A stretch of 64,000 nt of DNA, taken from Mesorhizobium amorphae. GTDB taxonomy: Bacteria; Pseudomonadota; Alphaproteobacteria; Rhizobiales; Rhizobiaceae. The position numbers and the translations under genes are program-made. Numbering within the stretch: the stretch's first letter is position 1; every line of letters starts with the position of its first letter. The DNA lies in NCBI GenBank assembly GCA_003240775.1, contig QFNI01000012.1, forward strand, positions 1-64,000, in the 5' to 3' direction. The notes below the pieces were generated by a model, which was given only the letters and a program-made list of their open reading frames with translations, had not been told where the DNA came from and ran no database searches. Below are positions 19,498-27,329 of the stretch, piece after piece.

Positions 19498-21095
19498 GGT
19501 TCGGGCCGCTTTCGCTCAGTGACGCGCAAGGCGCGGTGCTCGCGCATTCCGTTTCGGTGAAGGGTTTGCGTCTGCGCAAAGGGCACGTGCTCAGTGCCGG
19601 GGACGTCGCGCGGTTGCAGGAAGCGGGCTTGGACGCGGTGATCGCAGCCAAGCTCGACCCCGACGAGTTGGGAGAGGACGAAGCGGCCGAGCGGCTTGCG
19701 CGCGCCATTCCCACCCAAGGCATCGAGACGCGCAGGGCGGCAACGGGGCGCGTCAACCTCCACGCGACGGTGGACGGGCTCTTCAGCGTAGAGCGCGCGC
19801 TGATCGACCGCATCAACGCGCTCGACCCCGTTCTCACCATCGCGACCCTGCCGGCTTTCTCGCGCGTACCCGTGGGCGGCATGGTCGCGACCGTGAAGAT
19901 CATTCCCTTCGGCGTTTCCAGCCACTTGCTGGCAAAAGCGGAATCCGTTTGTGAAGGTGCGGAGGGCCTGGCCGTCCACTCCTTCCGCCCCTTGCGCGCA
20001 GCACTCGTGCAGACCGAGCTGCCGGGCCTCAAGCCATCCGTGCTCGACAAGACGGCTCGCGTGATGGGCGAGCGCATGGCGGCTCTCGGCGGGTGCGTCG
20101 CAGCGGAGCGCCGCGTCGCCCACGAGGCCGATGCCGTGGCGGGCGCCGTCCGGGCGCTCTTGCCGGACGCAGACATCGCCATCCTCTTCGGCGCTTCCGC
20201 GGTCAGCGATGAGGCGGACGTGCTGCCCGCAGCCATCCGCGCGGCGGGCGGCGTGGTGGAGCGGGTGGGAATGCCGGTCGATCCCGGCAACCTGCTCGTG
20301 CTCGGCGCGCTCGACGGCAAGCCGGTGATCGGCGCTCCCGGCTGCGCGCGCAGCCCCAAGGAAAACGGGCTCGATTGGGTTCTGGCCCGCATCGCCGCGG
20401 GCCTGCCCGTGGCGGGCACCGATCTCGCGGGGATGGGCGTCGGCGGCCTCCTCACCGAAATTCCCTCCCGCCCCCAGCCGCGCGATCTGCCGTGCAGCGA
20501 AGAGGCGAAGGTTGCGGCAGTGGTGCTGGCTGCCGGCCGGTCGAGCCGCATGGGCGGGCCGAACAAGCTGCTGGCCCGCTTCGAAGGCGCACCGCTCGTG
20601 CGCATCATCGTGGAGCGCGCGCTCGCCTCGGACGCGATGGCTGTGGCCGTGGTCACGGGGCATCAGGCCGAGCGCGTGGCGGATGCGCTGGGCGGCCTGC
20701 CGGTGCGGCTCGTCGAGAACCCCTATTACGCTTCGGGCCTCGCAAGCTCGCTCAAGGCAGGCATCGCCGCCGTTCCCGAAGAGGCCGATGGGGCGCTGGT
20801 GATCCTGGGCGACATGCCCGCCGTTTCCAGCGCCGATCTCGACCGCATGATCGCGGCCTTCCGGCGGAGCGGCGGCGAGAGCGTAGTGCGGGCCACGGCT
20901 TTCGGCCGGCGCGGCAACCCCGTGATCCTGCCGCGCGCGCTGTTTGGCGCGGTGCGCCTCTTGGAGGGCGACACCGGCGCGCGGCAGATCGTGGAAGCGG
21001 CCGATGCGGTCGATGTGGAACTGGGCGAGGGCGCCCTGCTCGACGTGGACACGCCCGAAGCGCTCGCCGCGGCCGGCGGCCTGCTTCAGGACTGA
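19494..21095 (+). CDS. Molybdopterin-binding domain fused to MobA/MocA-like nucleotidyltransferase
   Basis: Fusion of 533 aa. Residues about 1-335 resemble the MoeA/MogA-type molybdopterin-binding domain (ILFGASAVSDEADVLPAAI, MPVDPGNLLVLG, GAPGCARSPKENGLDW). From about residue 340 there is a MobA-like domain opening AAVVLAAGRSSRMGGPNKLL, with the metal-binding Asp in VILGDMPAVS. This suggests cytidylylation of Mo-molybdopterin to MCD, the form used by CO dehydrogenase-type hydroxylases. The ATG overlaps the XdhC stop by 4 bp. No hydroxylase structural gene is in the window. Confidence 0.9.
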   Translation: MRFGPLSLSDAQGAVLAHSVSVKGLRLRKGHVLSAGDVARLQEAGLDAVIAAKLDPDELGEDEAAERLARAIPTQGIETRRAATGRVNLHATVDGLFSVERALIDRINALDPVLTIATLPAFSRVPVGGMVATVKIIPFGVSSHLLAKAESVCEGAEGLAVHSFRPLRAALVQTELPGLKPSVLDKTARVMGERMAALGGCVAAERRVAHEADAVAGAVRALLPDADIAILFGASAVSDEADVLPAAIRAAGGVVERVGMPVDPGNLLVLGALDGKPVIGAPGCARSPKENGLDWVLARIAAGLPVAGTDLAGMGVGGLLTEIPSRPQPRDLPCSEEAKVAAVVLAAGRSSRMGGPNKLLARFEGAPLVRIIVERALASDAMAVAVVTGHQAERVADALGGLPVRLVENPYYASGLASSLKAGIAAVPEEADGALVILGDMPAVSSADLDRMIAAFRRSGGESVVRATAFGRRGNPVILPRALFGAVRLLEGDTGARQIVEAADAVDVELGEGALLDVDTPEALAAAGGLLQD

Positions 21096-21244
21096 GCGGG
21101 AACGGCTTTCATGCGCCGGCAGCGATCCGAGCAGTAGCGCACCTCGTCCCAGTTCGCCGCCCACTTCTTGCGCCATTGCATGGGGCGCCGGCAGGCCTGG
21201 CAGAGCTTTTCCGGCAGATCGCCTTTGCGTTTCATCTTGGGCAT
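21086..21244 (-). CDS. DUF2256-family zinc-ribbon-like mini-protein
   Basis: A 52-aa frame on the minus strand reading MPKMKRKGDLPEKLCQACRR, then PMQWRKKWAANWDEVRYCSD and RCRRMKAVPAQS. The CxxC (C15, C18) and C38-x3-C42 arrangement and the WRKKWA-NWDEVRYCS-RCR core are those of DUF2256, a family of tiny proteins of unknown function, probably metal binding. It overlaps the end of the molybdopterin fusion gene by 10 bp tail to tail and its start is 20 bp from the divergent hydrolase start, leaving almost no room for promoters. Confidence 0.85.
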   Translation of the reverse strand: MPKMKRKGDLPEKLCQACRRPMQWRKKWAANWDEVRYCSDRCRRMKAVPAQS

Positions 21245-21264
21245 GGGGCGGATATGGTGGGCGC

Positions 21265-22158
21265 ATGAGATCGAGCAAGCGTCTTTTCCCGCGCATGGGC
21301 GTCGCAGCCCTTTCGCTTCTGGCCGGCCTTTTCGCGGTGCCCGCTTCCGCGCTCGAACTCGCGCCCTTCAAGGACGAACTCTTCGGCTACCCGGCCGTGC
21401 TGTCGCGTGAGGACGGCGACCGCTTCCAGACGGTGGACTACAGCGAGGCGCGCGACATCGACCGGCGCGACGAGGTTCCCGAACGCCGCGTGCGGGCGAA
21501 TTATGTGGCGCTCGGCGTACGCCGCGAGCAGGCGGACCTGAAGCTGCGCACCGACGCGGGCGAGATCCGCCACGTCGCGGTGGGCCGGCGCGAGGGCGCG
21601 AGCCTGATCGTGGTCTATCTGCACGGGCAGGGCGGCAGCCGCCGCCAGGGTGCCGACGACTTCACCTTCGGCGGCAACTTCAACCGCATCAAGAACCTCG
21701 TCGCGGAAGCGGGCGGGCTTTACCTCAGCCCCGACTTTCCCGATTTCGGCCAGGGCGGCGCGCGCGTCGTGGCGAGCCTGATCCGCCATTATGCGGCGCA
21801 GTCGCCATCCGCGCGCGTTTTCGTCGCCTGCGGCTCGGCGGGCGGCGGGGTCTGCTACGGGCTGGCGCAGGACAGTGACCTGGCCCCGAAGCTCGGCGGC
21901 CTGCTTCTCTTGGGCTCCCATTGGGACGATGCGTTTCTGAAGAGTGCCGCCTTCGGGCGGCGGGTGCCGGTCTTCTTCGGCCAGGGCAGTCGCGACCGCG
22001 TTTTTCCTCTGGCGAGCCAAGCCGCGTTCTTCCGCTCGATCCTGAAGGCCGCGCCCGATTATCCCGCGCGTTTCGTGGCTTTCGAGGGCGGCACGCATGG
22101 CACGCCGATCCGCATGACCGACTGGCGCGAGACGCTCAACTGGATGCTCGCGCAATGA
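21265..22158 (+). CDS. Exported alpha/beta-hydrolase-like protein
   Basis: The 297-aa product has a signal peptide (about residues 1-30, ending VPASA) and an alpha/beta-hydrolase layout: LIVVYLHGQGGSRRQGADD (oxyanion loop HGQGG), ACGSAGGGVCYG as the nucleophile elbow (GSAGG), FFGQGSRDRVFP for the acid and EGGTHGTPIRMTDW with the His. This resembles phospholipase/carboxylesterase-type enzymes acting in the periplasm. The substrate is unknown. An open frame extending to 20944 is a continuation into another gene and was not used. Confidence 0.8.
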   Translation: MRSSKRLFPRMGVAALSLLAGLFAVPASALELAPFKDELFGYPAVLSREDGDRFQTVDYSEARDIDRRDEVPERRVRANYVALGVRREQADLKLRTDAGEIRHVAVGRREGASLIVVYLHGQGGSRRQGADDFTFGGNFNRIKNLVAEAGGLYLSPDFPDFGQGGARVVASLIRHYAAQSPSARVFVACGSAGGGVCYGLAQDSDLAPKLGGLLLLGSHWDDAFLKSAAFGRRVPVFFGQGSRDRVFPLASQAAFFRSILKAAPDYPARFVAFEGGTHGTPIRMTDWRETLNWMLAQ

Positions 22159-22228
22159 AGCGTCCGCGCATGGCAACGCCGCGTTAACCACGCTGATTTA
22201 TCGCCGAACCCTCCACCATTCCTTCGCG

Positions 22229-22240
22229 TTAGCGCGCTAA
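22229..22240. promoter_or_regulatory. 12-bp perfect palindrome before a J-domain-like gene
   Basis: TTAGCGCGCTAA abuts the ribosome site AAGGAGA of the following gene. It could be an operator or a short mRNA hairpin hiding the ribosome site; a chance palindrome is also possible. A CtrA-like TTAACCA lies 30 bp upstream (22194-22200). Confidence 0.3.
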
Positions 22241-22251
22241 GGAGATGAGCC

Positions 22252-22704
22252 ATGGACCGATCCGGCAGTTTCTCGAGCCTTCTGGAAGAACTGGTTGCCG
22301 CGGCAGCCCCGGCTCCGCCGCGCCCGGCGAGTGCCGCGCCCGCCGTGGACTTTCTGGCCGCCGTCGAGGAAGCGCCCGCCGACCGTCCGCTGGTGTCGCC
22401 GAGCGAGGCCGCAGCCTCCTATCGCGACGTGGCGCTGGAAGACGAGTTCGCGGCCATCCTGGAAGCGCGCCAGGCCGAGGTGCTGGGCGAGATGCCTTCG
22501 CTTTCGCCCGATGCCATCGCCGCCGAACTCGGCCTGGACGGGGCGGGCGCGCACGACCTTGCCCGCGCGCGCCGCGTGTTCGCCATGCGCAACCATCCCG
22601 ACCGTGTCGCCCCCCATCTGCGCGACCACGCGCTGCGCCGGATGCAGATCGCCAATGCGCTGATCGATCAGGCGGCGCTCGGCCGCAGCCGCGCGGCGTC
22701 TTAA
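22252..22704 (+). CDS. J-domain-like (DnaJ-related) small protein
   Basis: The 150-aa protein carries HPD at residues 115-117, the hallmark tripeptide by which J-domains stimulate Hsp70. It is flanked by a helix II-like DLARARRVFAMRNHPDR and a helix III-like LRDHALRRMQIANALIDQA. Helix I is only weakly recognisable and the first 60 residues are Ala/Pro-rich and probably disordered. There is no glycine-rich or zinc domain, so it would be a divergent type III J-protein. AAGGAGA precedes the ATG well. Confidence 0.75.
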   Translation: MDRSGSFSSLLEELVAAAAPAPPRPASAAPAVDFLAAVEEAPADRPLVSPSEAAASYRDVALEDEFAAILEARQAEVLGEMPSLSPDAIAAELGLDGAGAHDLARARRVFAMRNHPDRVAPHLRDHALRRMQIANALIDQAALGRSRAAS

Positions 22705-22733
22705 GCGCTCGAGGCCCGACCCCGACCCAAGGG

Positions 22734-22761
22734 TTGCCGCTTCCGGCGGGCTTGCTGTATA
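22734..22761 (+). promoter_or_regulatory. Candidate promoter of the DAHP synthase gene
   Basis: TTGCCG (22734-22739) and TGTATA (22756-22761) with a 16-bp spacer, about 65 bp before the gene start. The leader contains two tandem TTTTCCGGCGCC copies and a GGCGCC-based hairpin. Confidence 0.35.
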
Positions 22762-22828
22762 GAGCCGGCTTTTCCGGCGCCCGTTTTCCGGCGCCGGGTT
22801 GGCAAATACGGTGTTTGGGTCAAGTGCG

Positions 22829-24205
22829 ATGAAGAAGTGGTCTCCGGATTCCTGGCGCGGCATGCCGATCAGCCAAGTTCCGGCGTATCCGGACGCGGCG
22901 GCACTGGCTGAGACCGAAAGCCGTCTGGCGAGCTTTCCGCCGCTCGTCTTTGCGGGCGAGGCGCGCAAGCTCAAGAAGCAGCTGGCCCAGGTCGCCGAAG
23001 GCGAAGCCTTCCTGCTGCAGGGCGGCGATTGCGCCGAAAGTTTCGCCGAGCACGGCGCGGACAACATCCGCGACTTCTTCCGCGTGTTCCTCCAGATGTC
23101 GGTGGTGCTCACCTATGCCGGCGCGCAGCCGGTGGTGAAGGTCGGCCGCATCGCCGGCCAGTTCGCCAAGCCGCGCTCGTCGGGCGAGGAGACCAAGAAC
23201 GGCGTGACCCTGCCGTCCTACCGCGGCGACATCATCAACGGCATCGAGTTCGACGAGAAGAGCCGCGTGCCCGACCCGCAGCGCCAAGCGATGGCGTATC
23301 GCCAGTCGGCGGCCACGCTGAACCTTCTGCGCGCCTTCGCGCAAGGGGGCTATGCGAGCCTGGAGAACGTGCACCAGTGGATGCTGGGCTTCGTGTCCGA
23401 CAGCCCGCAGGGCGCGGCCTATGAGGCTCTCGCCAACCGCATCACCGAGGCCATGGACTTCATGCGCGCGGTGGGCATCACGTCCGAAACCAACCACGCG
23501 CTGCGCGAGACCGATTTCTACACGAGCCACGAGGCCCTGCTGCTCGGCTACGAGCAGGCGCTGACGCGCGTCGATTCGACCTCGGGCGACTGGTACGCGA
23601 CCTCCGGCCACATGATCTGGATCGGCGACCGCACCCGCCAGCCCGACCACGCCCATGTGGAATACTGCCGCGGCATCAAGAACCCGCTCGGCCTCAAATG
23701 CGGCCCCTCGCTCGATGCCGACGGGCTGCTTCGCCTGATCGACGTGCTCAACCCCGAAAACGAGGCGGGCCGGCTGACGCTGATCGCGCGCTTCGGCTAC
23801 GACAAGGTGGAGGACCATCTGCCCAAGCTCGCCCGCGCCGTTGCGCACGAGGGCCGCAAGGTGGTGTGGTCGTGCGATCCCATGCACGGCAACACGATCA
23901 CGGCCGCCGGATACAAGACACGGCCCTTCGACCGCATCCTGCGCGAGGTGGAATCGTTCTTCGCCGTGCACCGCGCCGAGGGCACGCATCCCGGCGGCAT
24001 CCATGTCGAGATGACCGGCAAGAACGTCACCGAATGCACGGGCGGCGCGCGCGCCATCACGGCCGAAGAGCTGCAGGACCGCTACCACACCCACTGCGAC
24101 CCGCGCCTCAACGCCGACCAAGCGATCGAGCTCGCTTTCCTCGTCTCGGAACTGCTCAAGAAAGAGCAGGCGCCCGTGAAGCGCCGCGCGGCGTCCGCCG
24201 GCTGA
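22829..24205 (+). CDS. aroG: 3-deoxy-7-phosphoheptulonate synthase, class II
   Basis: First enzyme of the shikimate pathway, condensing phosphoenolpyruvate and erythrose 4-phosphate. It is the plant-like class II form: LLQGGDCAESFAEH with the metal-binding Cys, the RIAGQFAKPRS segment, VWSCDPMHGNT and HVEMTGKNVTEC. The 458-aa form from ATG 22829 (MKKWSPDSWRGMPISQVPAY) matches homologue N-termini; a TTG at 22799 would add ten residues. Class II enzymes are the usual DAHP synthases of rhizobia. Symbols vary (aroG, aroA, aroF). Confidence 0.96.
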   Translation: MKKWSPDSWRGMPISQVPAYPDAAALAETESRLASFPPLVFAGEARKLKKQLAQVAEGEAFLLQGGDCAESFAEHGADNIRDFFRVFLQMSVVLTYAGAQPVVKVGRIAGQFAKPRSSGEETKNGVTLPSYRGDIINGIEFDEKSRVPDPQRQAMAYRQSAATLNLLRAFAQGGYASLENVHQWMLGFVSDSPQGAAYEALANRITEAMDFMRAVGITSETNHALRETDFYTSHEALLLGYEQALTRVDSTSGDWYATSGHMIWIGDRTRQPDHAHVEYCRGIKNPLGLKCGPSLDADGLLRLIDVLNPENEAGRLTLIARFGYDKVEDHLPKLARAVAHEGRKVVWSCDPMHGNTITAAGYKTRPFDRILREVESFFAVHRAEGTHPGGIHVEMTGKNVTECTGGARAITAEELQDRYHTHCDPRLNADQAIELAFLVSELLKKEQAPVKRRAASAG

Positions 24206-24210
24206 ACGCG

Positions 24211-25392
24211 TCAGGACTGGCTGTAGATCAGCCAGTCCTTCGCAACCGGGGCGGGGGCCGGCGCAGGCGCCGCCACGGCCGGGGCGGCGCGGATCTCGTT
24301 GAGGCTCGAATGGCGCGTCACGCGGTTTCGCCCGTTCATCTTGGAACGGTAGAGCGCGCGATCGGCCTTGGCATAGAGATCGTCGGCGCTTTCCGCTTCC
24401 CACACCATGCAAAGCCCGAACGACACCGTGACCGGCTTGTGACCCGGGCCGAGAAGCGAGGTGAGCGAGGCCTGTTCCACGGCTTGGCGCACGCGTTCGG
24501 CGATCGCCATCATCGTGTCCTCTGGCGCGCCCTCCACCAGAACCGCGAACTCCTCGCCGCCGGTGCGCGCCACGAAGGTGTCGGCGCGCAGCTTGGAGCG
24601 CAGGAAGCCCGCCGTCATCTGGATCACCTTGTCGCCCACGGGGTGGCCGAACTGGTCGTTGATCGCCTTGAAGCTGTCGATGTCGGCCAGAAGCAGCGCC
24701 TGGGTGGAAACCGTGCCGCGGTTCTCGAACATCTGGAGAAGCTCGCGGTCGAAGGCGCGGCGGTTGGAAAGCTGGGTGAGGGGGTCGGTGTCGGCGAGGC
24801 GCTTGTATTCCTGGAGCTTGGTCTTCACCGCTTCCAGTTCGACCGTCTTCTCGTTCAGCGTCTCGGCGGTCTGCCGCCCCTGCTCGATCGTCGTGGTGGT
24901 CGCGACCGACACCACGGCCAGGATCTTTTCCAGCAACTCCCGGCTCGTCGACTGGCGCCCCGTCAGCCCGGCCGAGCCTTGCGACAGGATCGCGCTGTAG
25001 CGTTCGAGATGCGAGCGCTCGCTTCTCAACAGGCCCGCGACCTCCTCCAGTTCGGCGGCCACGATGCGCCGCGCGTCGTCCACCACGCTGTAGCCGTGGT
25101 GGTGCGCGAAATACTTTCGCCCGATCTGGTCGAGGTCTTCCTGCGAGGGGCGGTTGGGCAGCGACACCACTTCCAGGCTCAACTCCTCGTTGGAGCCGGC
25201 GAGCGCCTCGTAATAGATCTCGTAGTTCCGCGGCAGCCCGGCCACGCCCATCTGCCGCATGGTGGCGAGCACCGTGGAAGCGAGGTCCGTGACCCGCTTG
25301 GATTGCGCAGCAGCTGGCTGCATCATAACTCCCGACCCCACTTGGCCTTTGCGGCCGTTCTGCATGGCCCGTGCGTTTGCGCATCGAGACAT
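24211..25392 (-). CDS. Diguanylate cyclase (GGDEF domain)
   Basis: Makes the second messenger c-di-GMP from two GTP. The cyclase domain (about residues 200-360) contains DTDPLTQLSNRRAF, LLLADIDSFKAINDQFGH and the active-site TGGEEF. The position of the usual inhibitory RxxD motif reads RADT, so product inhibition may be lost. The N-terminal 190 residues lack TM segments and form a helical region ending in a predicted coiled coil before the cyclase. Starts at 25392, 25326 or 25323 are possible; GGGAG before 25323 favours the shorter product. Confidence 0.9.
   Translation of the reverse strand: MSRCANARAMQNGRKGQVGSGVMMQPAAAQSKRVTDLASTVLATMRQMGVAGLPRNYEIYYEALAGSNEELSLEVVSLPNRPSQEDLDQIGRKYFAHHHGYSVVDDARRIVAAELEEVAGLLRSERSHLERYSAILSQGSAGLTGRQSTSRELLEKILAVVSVATTTTIEQGRQTAETLNEKTVELEAVKTKLQEYKRLADTDPLTQLSNRRAFDRELLQMFENRGTVSTQALLLADIDSFKAINDQFGHPVGDKVIQMTAGFLRSKLRADTFVARTGGEEFAVLVEGAPEDTMMAIAERVRQAVEQASLTSLLGPGHKPVTVSFGLCMVWEAESADDLYAKADRALYRSKMNGRNRVTRHSSLNEIRAAPAVAAPAPAPAPVAKDWLIYSQS
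24213..24239 (+). terminator. Hairpin just after DAHP synthase, inside the cyclase 3' end
   Basis: A perfect 10-bp stem (24213-24222 with 24230-24239) and a 7-nt loop, immediately after the aroG stop but also encoding the last residues of the convergent cyclase. It lacks a T-tract, so it may act through Rho or only stabilise the 3' end. Confidence 0.35.
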
Positions 25393-25459
25393 GTTCCGAA
25401 ACGTAAGATCGCGGCAGCTAAAGTTTCCTTAAGTCAGGCCGCCCATCGCCGAAGAAGAA

Positions 25460-25867
25460 GTGCCGGCTCACTCGCTGCCGCTTGAATTTTACCGAACGGA
25501 CAAAAAATTGCGCCGCCTGATCAACGCCTTTCTCCACTCCTCGCGCGCGGCCCGCGCGCTTCTGGCCTCCGAGGCGGCGTTCCAGCAGGAGGCGATCGTG
25601 CTTGCGGCGGCGCTTCCGCTGGGCTGGTTCCTGGCCGACACCTGGCGCGGCTATGCACTGCTGATCGGCGCTGTGATCTTCGTGATGATCGTCGAAGTCT
25701 TGAACACGGCGGTGGAAGCGGCCTGCAATGCTGTGTCGCGCGACTTTCGCCCGGACATCCGCATCGCCAAGGACTGTGGCTCGCTCGCTGTGCTTCTGTC
25801 TATCCTGATCGCGGGCGGCATCTGGGCGCTGGCAATTGCCGAGCGCCTTGCGGGTCACGCGCTTTAA
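25460..25867 (+). CDS. dgkA: Diacylglycerol kinase, DgkA family
   Basis: Integral inner-membrane kinase that recycles diacylglycerol to phosphatidic acid. The family motif EVLNTAVEAACNAVS is present around residue 80, with three TM segments (about 45-62, 65-85, 110-130). The 135 aa start on GTG; GAAGAAGAA in front could serve as a weak ribosome site. It is divergent from the GGDEF gene and 41 bp upstream of gltX. Confidence 0.93.
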   Translation: MPAHSLPLEFYRTDKKLRRLINAFLHSSRAARALLASEAAFQQEAIVLAAALPLGWFLADTWRGYALLIGAVIFVMIVEVLNTAVEAACNAVSRDFRPDIRIAKDCGSLAVLLSILIAGGIWALAIAERLAGHAL

Positions 25868-25908
25868 GCTGCCTTGCCTCCGCCACATGGCGTGGCTAAC
25901 GGCGGGGC

Positions 25909-27282
25909 ATGACAGTGACCGTCCGCTTCGCCCCGTCTCCCACCGGCCGCATCCATATCGGCAACGCGCGAACCGCGCTGTTCAACTGGCTGTTCGCGCT
26001 GCAGAACCGGGGCCGCTTCATCCAGCGCTTCGACGACACGGACGCCCTGCGCTCCAAGCAGGAATATGCCGACGCGATCCTCTACGACCTCCATTGGCTG
26101 GGTGTCTTCCCCGACGCCATCGAGCACCAGTCGCGCCGCACGGAGCTCTACGAGCGGGCCGTCGAGACGCTGAAAGCCAAGGGGCTTCTTTATCCCTGCT
26201 ACGAGACGGTGGAGGAACTGGACCTCCAGCGCAAGATCCGGCTGGGACGCAAGCTCCCGCCCGTCTATGGCCGCGAGGCGCTCGCATTGTCGGGCGACGA
26301 GAAGGCTGCCCTGGAGGCGGAAGGCCGCCGCCCGCACTGGCGCTTCCTGCTGCCCAATTTCGCGAGCGACCCGGCCGAGACCGAACGCACCGACATCACC
26401 TGGACCGACCTCGTGCGCGGCGAGGAGACGGTGGACCTCGCCTCCTTGTCCGACCCCGTTCTGGTGCGCGAGGACGGCACGTTCCTCTACACGCTGCCTT
26501 CGGTGGTGGACGACATCGAGATGGGCATCACCCATGTGATCCGTGGCGACGACCACGTGACCAACACGGGCGTGCAGATCGCGCTCTTCAAGGCGCTGGG
26601 TGCGGAGCCGCCGGTGTTCGGCCACCACAACCTCCTGACCACGGCGAGCGGCGAGGGCCTTTCCAAGCGCACGGGCGCGCTGTCCATCGCCTCGCTCCGC
26701 GAGGCCGGCCTCGAGCCGATGGCCATCGCCTCGCTCGCGGTGCTGACGGGCTCCGCCGAGCAGGTGGCGGCCGAGCCCGACATGGCGGCCCTGGCCGCCC
26801 GCTTCGATCCGCAAACCGTGTCGAAGTCTTCGGCCAAGTTCGACCCGGCCGATCTCGACGTGCTCAACCGCACGATCCTTCACCGCATGGGCTTCGACGA
26901 GGTGTCCGTGCGGCTTCTGGCGCTCGGCGTGTCCGGCGAGGAGGCGGAGCCCTTCTGGAACGCGGTGCGCGGCAACCTCACGCGCCTGCCCGACGCCGCG
27001 CGCTGGTGGCAGATCGTGCGCAATGGGCCCGAGCCCGCGGAAGAGCTTTCCGACGACGACCGCTCGTTCGCGCGCGAGGCCTTCGAGCTTCTGCCCGAGG
27101 AGCCCTTCGACCGCGGCACCTGGAAGCATTGGACCGACGATGTGAAGGAGGCGACCGGCCGCAAGGGCAAGGCGCTGTTTCTGCCGCTGCGCGTGGCGCT
27201 CACCGGCCTGTCGTCGGGCCCGGAACTCGCCGAGCTGCTGCCGCTCCTCGGCCGCGAGGGCGCGCTCGCCCGCCGGCCCTGA
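25909..27282 (+). CDS. gltX: Glutamate--tRNA ligase
   Basis: Class I aminoacyl-tRNA synthetase with the HIGH-equivalent HIGN in SPTGRIHIGNARTALFNW and a KMSKS-equivalent GLSKRTG. The C-terminal anticodon-binding domain follows to 457 aa. The RFDDTD segment after the HIGH region is typical of GluRS. Alphaproteobacteria often have two GltX copies, one of which charges tRNA-Gln for GatCAB; which one this is cannot be read safely from sequence alone. Confidence 0.97.
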   Translation: MTVTVRFAPSPTGRIHIGNARTALFNWLFALQNRGRFIQRFDDTDALRSKQEYADAILYDLHWLGVFPDAIEHQSRRTELYERAVETLKAKGLLYPCYETVEELDLQRKIRLGRKLPPVYGREALALSGDEKAALEAEGRRPHWRFLLPNFASDPAETERTDITWTDLVRGEETVDLASLSDPVLVREDGTFLYTLPSVVDDIEMGITHVIRGDDHVTNTGVQIALFKALGAEPPVFGHHNLLTTASGEGLSKRTGALSIASLREAGLEPMAIASLAVLTGSAEQVAAEPDMAALAARFDPQTVSKSSAKFDPADLDVLNRTILHRMGFDEVSVRLLALGVSGEEAEPFWNAVRGNLTRLPDAARWWQIVRNGPEPAEELSDDDRSFAREAFELLPEEPFDRGTWKHWTDDVKEATGRKGKALFLPLRVALTGLSSGPELAELLPLLGREGALARRP

Positions 27283-27288
27283 TCATCG

Positions 27289-27318
27289 GGGCTGCCGGCG
27301 CGCGAGGCGCGGCAGCCC
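27289..27318. terminator. Possible bidirectional terminator between gltX and maeB
   Basis: A perfect 9-bp stem (GGGCTGCCG, 27289-27297, with 27310-27318) and 12-nt loop centred in the 47-bp gap between convergent genes. No good U-tract. Confidence 0.45.
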
Positions 27319-27329
27319 GCATCACCGTT

